64,000 nucleotides of DNA from Shinisaurus crocodilurus (lineage: Eukaryota > Chordata > Lepidosauria > Squamata > Shinisauridae). The translations under genes were made by a program, and so were the position numbers. The DNA lies in assembly GCA_021292165.1 (NCBI GenBank), contig CM037878.1, forward strand, positions 249,912,968 to 249,976,967. Direction: 5' to 3'. Shown piece after piece: positions 56,331 through 64,000 of this stretch (positions within the stretch are counted from its first letter, which is position 1; every line of letters starts with the position of its first letter). Below the pieces are notes generated by a model, which saw only the letters and a program-made list of their open reading frames with translations, did not search any database and was not told the DNA's origin.

Positions 56331-56915
56331 CTCTATGTCCTCATCACTTTCCCCTCTATAAAACATTTCCAATTGCAAATACTAGGATATCGTTCTGGTA
56401 TGAAGTATTTTAATTTGGGCTTTTAGGTATCTTCAAATGGCTCTGAAAGTTCTTTGAAAGTATTGGTTTGAGTTTGGCTATGTGAAAGTACAGTTTGTAT
56501 ATTTAATAACCTATGTAGGAACTAAGAAGTTGCCTACGGTCTCTTAAAGTGTTAGTACGAGGATACATACTCACCTGCTTTGCTTCCCTGTACATATTTC
56601 AGTATGACCATGTACATGATCATTTGTGCTGTCCCAACAAACGGAATGGAATAAATAATAAGTAACCTTTAAAAAAAAAGTTTTGCCCTGATGCCTTTTA
56701 ATTATGAGGTCACATGAAGTAAGTGTCCAGTTTTTGGAATGCATGGCAGGGAGTACACTGCAGTACTCTTTCCTTGGAGTGAGGTGAAATATTTGAAATA
56801 CAGATATTCAGGCAGTTAGGCAAAGATATGGACTATCTGTAGTAACATATAACATGCTCTTTATCATTCTTAACAAATGAAGCAGTGATATAGCTGAACT
56901 TGATGTACTAACTAA

Positions 56916-57917
56916 AGCCATAGACAGTGTTCGAGCTAAAGAGTGTGATAGATAGGGTTCCCCTCCCTGCTTTCAGGCATCCAGATTTCATTTAAATGTC
57001 TCTTTCCACTTTTCCCAGAGAGCCTGCTTGGAGTGTGATAGGAGCTGTGAATAATTCTGTTGGGAACTCTGATGTTAATAAATGTTATTTAATATCTTTT
57101 GTCATTTACAATCATTCTGTTGAAGCTAGGGATGTTTAAGGATTTCATTTGCTCTGTATTGAGAAACAAACTGACCCGATTCACACCTCTCAAACTAATG
57201 TGCACAGATATCCTTCTGTTCTTCATTGTGCATCACACATGTGGGCTCTGCGCCTGCGCTGAGACCGTTTGGAAAGTTCTAAAGCTGAGGCAGACTGGGC
57301 GGGAGCCCCTCCCCTTGCGCATCATATGCTCCTTAGTGCGGCTCCCGCCCATTCCCTCAGTTCCTCTTCGACCGCCTTTGCCGCTAGTCGTCTTCAGGGG
57401 TTCTTTCTACAACTCGGCTGAGTATCGATTTAAACCACTTTCAAAAAACTTTCTTCTCCTCATAATCCTCTCTAATCTATTTCTTCTTTCTCTTTTCATC
57501 CCCCCCCCCCCCCCAAAATCCCTCTTCTCTTTCTTCTCTCTTTTACGATGTAGTTTTTGGCTTTAGCATACCAAAATGCATACAAAAATAAATATTTTAC
57601 AATGAAAAAAGGTGGTTTCTGATAAAATGTATGTGCATTTTAGGCAAGGTTTTTTTTTTCCAAACAACTACCACAGATTAATGTGGAAACAGTATGGAAG
57701 TGATTTATAAATTAACACATGTGAAACTGACAGAGACTGAAAATAGTCTGATCTATCCATCCCTAATTGAAGCCTCGTTGCACTGTAAAACTTCGGTCTA
57801 AACAATGAATCAGCATAAAAGAGAATTCAGTATTTTCCCCAGCATCAGTTGGTGAGAATTAGCATTAACAGAAGGTTTAGCCATAGACAGTGTTCGAGCA
57901 AAAGAGCTAAAGAGTGT
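56916..57917. repeat. Pair of 21-bp direct repeats around a GC-rich hairpin
   Basis: AGCCATAGACAGTGTTCGAG plus C occurs at 56916-56936 and 57879-57899; both are followed by TAAAGAGTGT (the second after 8 extra bases). Between them, 57285-57307 and 57340-57360 form a GC-rich hairpin (GGGCGGGAGCC with GGCTCCCGCCC). 57499-57514 is a poly-C run. Confidence 0.7.
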
Positions 57918-58898
57918 TAGCTGTTAGTCGATCAGCATACAAATTTGAGACCGAACCTTTTCGGAATCCAAATATTATAATCGAAACTGTGTTTTTGAGG
58001 GTATTAATTCAAAATGTCAATCTAGACGTGCAGATCACTATTAGCTTGATTTGTGTCTGTCACATAACAGTTGGTTCTAAATAAACAGTGGTGTAGTATA
58101 GCCAGGGCTTGCAGGGATGCAGCACCCGCACTTTTTTCTTAGCAAGGACATTGAGGTCATCTGCCACCCCGCTCAGAATTCCTTGTTTCCTCTGAGCTTA
58201 GCTGCAGTTCTCAAAGTAGCTGGGGAGAAATGAATTTTCCCAACAATATATTGTTCCCTGTTGTAATGCAATGTATTTTGAGGTGGTTGGTCTTGAATGG
58301 GCAATTAAGACCCATTAGCTTTACAAAAGACCTGCTCCTGGTGGAGATGAAAATTCCTAGAACCCTGTTGAAGGCATGGCTCTGACTATGAGCATCTGTG
58401 CTTCAAAATTTACCACTATACCACTGCAAGTAAACAGCAGAACTCTCATCTTGTCTGACTTGCTCAATGTTAGAGGCAGGGTGGCAGCAAGTATTCTGCT
58501 TATAAAGATTAAGAAACTTTTGGGTCTGAGGCATGATTCTGGTTGCTGCTGTCTGTCTCTTCTGTACCTCACCCTTCCCTGTCCAACTGCTAGTTAGTTC
58601 ATCTAAGCGTGGCATACCACTTTTAAGTTTGAGTTTGTGTGAGACCGAGCAGACTCTCTTGATAAAGGAAAAAGAGAAATTCACATAGGATTTGGCTGCC
58701 TAAAAGTGGGAAGGGAAACCCTCACAAGGGATGGGTGACCAGAAGAGAAATAAGAACATAACAGGGATATAAGAGACTGAATAGAGGAAAAAGAATTGAG
58801 CAGTTTTATATTATAGTACAGGTAAATAACAAAAAAAGAAACCCATTAAAAAAAACCCTGAGTGCTTATCCTGGAGAGATGATACTTGCTACAAGCAG

Positions 58899-58931
<33 letters not shown>
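58899..58931 (+). repeat. (GATA)n microsatellite
   Basis: About eight perfect GATA units. Confidence 0.95.
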
Positions 58932-60303
58932 TTCTCTACCACTAATGTATGTGTAGAAGCTGCATAATTAGCTAGTGAAAGTCCATTCATTCTATGGGCT
59001 ACATTAGCGATTTTAACAAATTAAATATTTTTGTCGATTTTTAATCCCCCAATATAGATGGATTTCTGAAATTATGAGGAAGTGTAATAATTTAATAAGC
59101 AAAAGCTGCCACTGCTACTCACTGTTAAAAGTAAAAGCCATAGACTGAAAAATATATGGTCCTTAGTTTCTGGCTTCATTGATTAAAACTGACCTGCACC
59201 AATTAATTAAGGGATCAGTGGATGAATGTACCAACTCGTCCTTGGAGCCCTAATTATTAATGATGAGCAGAACCACTCCAGCTTCACTCTGCTTGTGTCT
59301 GAGATTGCCATTCCACGTGGCCAAAGCTCAGATGGATTAGAAGGGCTTCAGTAATTCACTCCAAACCCACCTTCCTCCTTGTGTCGAAGATAGCTTCCAG
59401 CACACCCCTAGATGAGCTGGAAGATCTGACAGTCTCAGATGCAGGCAAGAGGAAGAATTCCTTTTTTTACTTTTCTTCATTGGATTACTTCTCTGCTGCT
59501 GTTTAAGATACCCTTAAGAAAAAGAAAGAAAAGTAGCCCCCTGTCAGGAAGTTGACTTAGACCTCCCCATGCATCTGAAGTGAGAAGCAGGCAGAGGGTA
59601 GTTCATTTACCCCATTGGATCGCTTGAATGAAAGTTAAAACCACCATCTTGTTTCAGATGCAGGTGGAGGTTTAACTTGGTCCCGTAGCAGTGCTACCCC
59701 CTCTCATATGATGGTCTCAGGTGTAGGTTGTATGTCTGTGTCATTTTTATTTTGTTTACCTTTTGCCCTTATGGGACAACTTAATGCAGAGAAGCAACCC
59801 ACTTAAGGATGATTTTTTAAAAAACAAAAAACTTCCATGCTCCAAAGCAAGGAGTAGTAGGTAAAAACGTTTCCCCCTAATGCTGGAGATGTCCAAATAT
59901 TTCTGGAACCCACTGGAAATCAGTACGCCTGTATCTATTTCCCAATTGGAAGCCATGGTTCTAGCCTGGAGGAGGTGGAGTTCTCTCCCATCCCTACGCA
60001 TTATTATGCCATATGAAACTTTGGTATAGCTCTCTTGTAAGTTATTTATATTACTGCTCTTGTGGCACAGAGCAGTTGCTTACTACTTAGAAACCTTGCG
60101 TGCATCGTCAGAATACATAATTGCCTTGTCCGTGTAACTCTTAGGTTGGCTGTTTTATTGTCCCCGTATTTATGGGGTTTGGGTTTTCTAAAAAAAATAA
60201 TAACCTAGCTACCTTTTTAATGAACAAATCTGTTGTTGTAGCAATGTTTAAGTCTGTTGTGAAATTGAGGCTGTCATTCTATCACAGTCATTCTAGGAAT
60301 GTA

Positions 60304-60593
60304 GGGCAGTATTCAACACTGGTAGTCCACCAGCATGAATCACATCGCAGTAGCAGGAACTACTACTAGCACAACAGGAAGCTAACACTTCCTAGTGCAA
60401 CCCTGGAAACTAACTCAAACAAGCACTTCCGTAACAGAACATGTCAAGTGCAATACCCTTCTGCCAGCTCTGCTGACTTGTCCGATAGCGCAACCACTAG
60501 TTTGAGCTAGTTTCCGATTGACTGTCAAGTGCTAGCTTCCTGTTGTACTAGTGGTCATTCCTGCTAGTGCAAGGGCAGCATTGGATACTGCCC
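60304..60593. mobile_element. Palindromic MITE, GGGCAGTAT ends
   Basis: Starts GGGCAGTATTCAACACTGGT; inverted right end GGGCAGTATCCAATGCTGCC. Inner blocks also pair (CAACAGGAAGCTAACACTTC with AAGTGCTAGCTTCCTGTTGT). AATGTA/AATGTG flank it. Same family as 63734. Confidence 0.75.
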
Positions 60594-62082
60594 AATGTGT
60601 AATTTGAGCATTATTCTTAATAACCTTGTAAAGCTTGTTAGTATAAAGCCCTTGGTAATAACTGAGCAGCTGATTGAAAATACACTGAAACTTAACATTA
60701 TTTGGATTGTAAAATTTGATATACAGTGTTAAGAGGTAGGAAGTATTAGGCTTCTATATGTGTATCCATAGTTAAATGTGGAAATACATCCAAACAGGTG
60801 CTTTGTGCACATTTCCCCAGGCTGAAAAACTTGATCAAAGAATCAAGCTTTCTGCATATTTAAGCTGCATTGTAAAAACAGTATTTTGGGATTGTGAAGA
60901 AGTGGGAATGTTGATATACCTTTCTTCCCTCAAGTCCTCTTTTCTTTGAGACGACAGTAGTGACTTGCAACAGATCTTTCCCATATTCTGATAAATCTAA
61001 AGGAGCTTGCTTCTAGTCCCTTGAATCATCATGATAGGGCTTCTCCCAGAAATGCCTTAAATCAGATTACTTGTGCTCAGCTGTGACATTGTTAAAAAGA
61101 CCTTTGCACATCATAACTGAATGGCTGCTATTCACATCTGAATCTTATTGTCATTGCTAACTGTATATAGTTTATGTCGTGTAATAAATAAGTTAATAAC
61201 CACTTAAGTCTATGTGTAACTTAATTTTTTGATATGTCAAAGCCCCCAGATATGGTCTGGAATCTAATAAGGGGCATGTGTTATATTCATATTCTGGACC
61301 AAACATATTCTGGTCCAGCTACTATTTAATTTAATTGATAACCTACAGGATAGTTCCCACTAAATGCTTACTTGCCGGAATATGATATTAACAAATTCTT
61401 GATTTGTATATGTGATCGTATGTGCAAATTAAGAGCACCTAATAGCATCTCCTTTAGTTAACAGGTGTTAAACCCTTGAATTTTAAAGGGTCTGCTTGTC
61501 TGCCAAATTTCCCCAAGACTGATGGAGTTTCTTGATGAAAGCAAATGTCATGGGTAGTATTCTATTGTGCCTTTGTGCTCATAGGACCCACCACTCATAA
61601 AATGGGGCTTTGTCGCTTATAAAATAACCTGAAACACATGGAAACTCCTTCCTGGAATGGGGCTGGTCAGCAGATCTCGCAGAACAGAGCTCTGCTGACC
61701 TGTCCTGATCCAGAAATGACTGTTTCTGGTCATTTCTGGTATTATTTTTAGAAGCACCAAAGCTCTGTTGCACAAGTGGTGAGTCCTGGGAGCACAACGG
61801 GACCAGCAAAGACAGAGCAGCCTCCAATGAGCCCCAATTCTATACACCCGATGAGTACAGATTCTATATACCTGGCAGATTGACATAGGTGGCTAGCCAC
61901 AGAAGGTGAAATGCCAGTTACACTGCAGGTATTAATGATTTGAAGTTATGAACACTTTTAAAGGGAGCTTGTTTAAAGTTGCCAGAGTAAAAGAAAAAAT
62001 ATCTTACTCTTGGTTTGAGGATTCAGCACTCTTTCATAATGTCTTGTATGGTAAGCTTACATATATATATGTATGTTTGTAG

Positions 62083-62200
62083 ATTCCCCCGAAGTTACAG
62101 TAACTGGGTATGATGGAAACTGGTATATTGGAAGAGAGAATGTTTTACTCAGGTGTAATGCTGATGCAAATCCGCTACCAATGGAGTTTACATGGAGTCG
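62083..62200 (+). CDS. NECTIN3: NECTIN3 exon 4: start of third Ig domain
   Basis: 118 nt; it completes codon 267 and ends after two bases of codon 306. It begins the membrane-proximal C-type Ig domain with SPEVTVTGYDGNWYIGRENV, then the first disulfide cysteine C291 (LLRCNADANP) and W304. VTGYDGNW and CNADANP are strongly conserved among nectins. The exon length of 118 nt and phase 1-to-2 layout agree with my recollection of nectin gene structure, where this Ig domain is split over two exons. The acceptor is TTTGTAG and the donor GTAAGT. The partner exon with the second cysteine lies beyond 64000. Confidence 0.94.
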
Positions 62201-62312
62201 GTAAGTTCTTACCTAAATAAATCTGATACTGTTCAAAAGTGGTGTTCATTTTATAAAAGACTCTTGAAATACTTTTAAAATCTCAGAATTTAAATTTCTT
62301 AAACACTACTCA

Positions 62313-62617
62313 TTTCATTTATTTCATTTCTATACCGCCCCACAGCCGAAGCTCTCTGGGCGGTTCACAACAGTTTGTACATAAAAACAATAATAAAAAC
62401 ATACAAAATAGTTAAAAAGATTAAAAACCAAATTTAAAAGCACAGTTTAAAATAACAATCCAAAAGTTAATAAAACTAAGCCTACAGGTGACAATCCCCC
62501 CCCCTCCCCCGGTGCTATTTTGAGCTCTTAACTATTGAATGCCTTGGCATAGAGGCGGGAAGTCTTGACCTGGTGCCGAAAAGATAGTAAGGTTGGCACC
62601 AGGCGGGTCTCAGTGGA
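62313..62617 (-). mobile_element. L2 3' tail, 5'-truncated
   Basis: Minus-strand copy of the L2 subfamily at 25001. It runs from the TTTCATTTCTATACCGCCCC terminus through the 3' UTR to a break at GGCGGGTCTCAGTGG (62617). It lies about 110 bp inside intron 4. Confidence 0.9.
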
Positions 62618-62655
62618 AATACTCACGTATTCTTTACCTATCAGTCTATGAAATT

Positions 62656-62797
62656 CAGGAATGAAGAACCTGTAGCCCTCCTGATGTTGCTAGATAGATT
62701 ATAACTCCCATCATCCATGATCATTAGCCGTGCAGTCTGCAGCTGATTGGAGTTGGAATCCAACAAGATCTGGAGAGCTAGAGGTTCCTCATCCCTG
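62656..62797. mobile_element. hAT-like MITE
   Basis: CAGGAATGAAGAACCTGTAG with inverted CAGGGATGAGGAACCTCTAG. A palindromic interior (TATAACTCCCATCATCCATG) lies between. Confidence 0.75.
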
Positions 62798-62834
62798 TTG
62801 TAAGTATCTTATTTTGCAAAGTTATGGGATTCAT

Positions 62835-62905
62835 TATCCAAACATGTGGTAGATATTAATTTATATGGCTTTTTAAATAAAGGATTAGACCAATTCAAGG
62901 AGCAT
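62835..62905 (+). mobile_element. CR1-type 3' scrap
   Basis: GGCTTTTTAAATAAAGGATTAGACCAATTCAAGGAG matches the CR1 tail seen at 19440-19490, without the TACCGGTA octamer. Confidence 0.5.
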
Positions 62906-62914
62906 ACATTATTC

Positions 62915-63050
62915 CAGCCTACCCCAATCTGGTGCCCTCCAGATGCTTTGGACAACAACTCTCACAATTTCTGACTATTGGCTGTGCTGGCTGGGATTGA
63001 TGGGAGCTGAAGTCCAAAGCATCTGGAGAGCGCCAGGTTGGGGAAGGCTG
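62915..63050. mobile_element. hAT-like MITE
   Basis: CAGCCTACCCCAATCTGGTG and inverted CAGCCTTCCCCAACCTGGCG. Target duplication CATTATTC/GATTATTC agrees at 7 of 8 bases. Confidence 0.9.
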
Positions 63051-63644
63051 GATTATTCAGTGGCTAAACCATAAGAGCTCAAAATGGTACCTTCATGCCC
63101 AGATGTAATATACCTCTAATATACCAGATGCTAGAAACAAACAAAGCATGGCTGTTTCAATCTCCCAGAAATATCTGACTGGCCACTGTGCGGGAAAGAA
63201 AAATAAGAAGCATTTTTTAAACCGTGGTCAATTGATTTTGTTTTTGTAGAACAGATTCAAAGACGGCCTCTTCAATTTCTGCAAAGCTTCTAGAGTTTTG
63301 TGGGGGGCTTTAGCAAATTGTGAAGTTAAGTGTTAAACACAAATACTGCTATTGATTAACTTGGCTGACAATTGATAATTTTTCCACAGTCTAATATTGT
63401 GAGCTATAAATATACGACATCGTAGAATGTATAAATAAACCCTTTGAATAATTAAAAAAAACCACCTCTGTTCATATGCTCATTGCTAGTTAACAGCTGC
63501 CTTGTAAATTGCTTTTAAAATATAAATGTCATTTTATTTGCAGTTAATAAATGCAGTTTCATCTTAATCTGTAAGCTCTAAGTGGATTTGTCTTGCAATT
63601 TTATTTGAAATTAAAATGTTTTCTGAAACGTATGTATATTTACA

Positions 63645-63731
63645 GCACAAGCCTATACATATCTACTCAGAAGTAAGTGCCCTTGAATTCAATAGCTTAC
63701 TCCCAGGTAAGTGTGTATAGGACTGCAGCCT
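63645..63731. mobile_element. Palindromic CAATCCTATACA-type element
   Basis: GCCTATACATATCTACTCAG and GAAGTAAGTGCCC at the left pair imperfectly with TTACTCCCAGGTAAGTGTGT and ATAGGACTGCAGCC at the right. It is related to the fragment at 21056. Confidence 0.65.
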
Positions 63732-63733
63732 TA

Positions 63734-63944
63734 GGGCAGTGTCCTGTTTGACACTACCACTAACCTAAATCGTATTGCACCAACATAAGTGACTTTCATC
63801 GCAACACCTATTGCGTTTGCTGGTGTGATGGGATTTCCAGGCAAACCAAGTGCACAAACAAATGCTATTAGTGTTTCACTAGAAGTCACTTATGCTAGTG
63901 CAACGTAATTTACCTTAGTGGTAGTGTCAAATATGATATTGCCC
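63734..63944. mobile_element. Palindromic MITE, GGGCARTRTC ends
   Basis: GGGCAGTGTCCTGTTTGACA with inverted GGGCAATATCATATTTGACA. The arms pair through CACTACCACTAA and CATAAGTGACTT blocks almost to the centre. Same family as 60304; adjacent to the element at 63645. Confidence 0.85.
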
Positions 63945-64000
63945 ATTATATAGTAATGACATTGAGAAACAAATGCAGTGCCAAATGTAGCAGTGGATGT

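Larger units (their letters stand above)
56182..62082 (+). other. NECTIN3: NECTIN3 intron 3 (5.9 kb)
   Basis: The intron runs from GTAAGT at 56182 to ATGTTTGTAG at 62082. Besides the MITEs, the hairpin and the tetranucleotide repeat listed here, the stretches 57920-60300 and 60594-62082 show nothing I can name. Confidence 0.9.

Noticed and set aside
57099..57566. 155-codon plus-strand frame in intron 3
   Set aside because: It crosses the hairpin and a poly-C tract, has no splice-compatible context and ends in low-complexity sequence.

Overview
The window looks like an intron-rich vertebrate locus, most likely from a squamate reptile. Non-coding DNA is crowded with CR1 and L2 LINEs, a tRNA-derived SINE and many hAT and TA-target DNA transposons. 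The CR1 copies end in the 8-bp (ATTCTATG)n tail typical of sauropsids. The squamate assignment is inference from this repeat mix.

The only host gene I can support is the 5' part of NECTIN3 (nectin-3, an immunoglobulin-superfamily adhesion receptor), on the plus strand. Four exons are visible: exon 1 (3919-4081, signal peptide) in a CpG island at about 3480-5300; exon 2 (39378-39716, IgV domain); exon 3 (55885-56181, first C-type Ig domain); exon 4 (62083-62200, start of the third Ig domain). All have consensus splice sites and compatible phases (1, 1, 1, 2) and give the first 305 residues plus a split codon. The introns are about 35.3, 16.2 and 5.9 kb. The rest of the ectodomain, the transmembrane segment and the afadin-binding tail lie beyond the window.

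Region by region: 1-3480 is upstream DNA with worn repeat fragments. 3480-5300 is the promoter, CpG island and exon 1. 5300-39377 (intron 1) holds LINE, SINE and MITE copies, a hAT element split by a CR1 (10990-12756), decayed L2 copies, a 4.9-kb terminal-inverted-repeat DNA transposon with a broken transposase and a nested L2 (23510-28377), a 2.8-kb LINE carrying a small TA-flanked MITE (32128-34965), a hAT element made of GACTCG-rich repeats (35321-36006) and a 5S rRNA/CR1 chimera (about 36430-36603). 39717-55884 (intron 2) holds a perfect 76-bp inverted repeat broken by a CR1 tail (41877-42202), a hAT with a GC-rich hairpin core (43920-45313), a decayed CR1, a 2.46-kb pogo/Tigger-like element with a GC-rich minisatellite (52103-54562), and a minisatellite plus L2-tail composite (55308-55761). 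56182-62082 (intron 3) and 62201-64000 (intron 4) carry small MITEs, one only 23 bp past the exon 3 splice donor.

The most unusual content is among the mobile elements, not host genes. I saw no CRISPR array, operon, tRNA gene or intact second host gene. Long reading frames over 52.6-54.5 kb and 3.4-4.5 kb are artefacts of GC-rich or GAGA-rich repeats.
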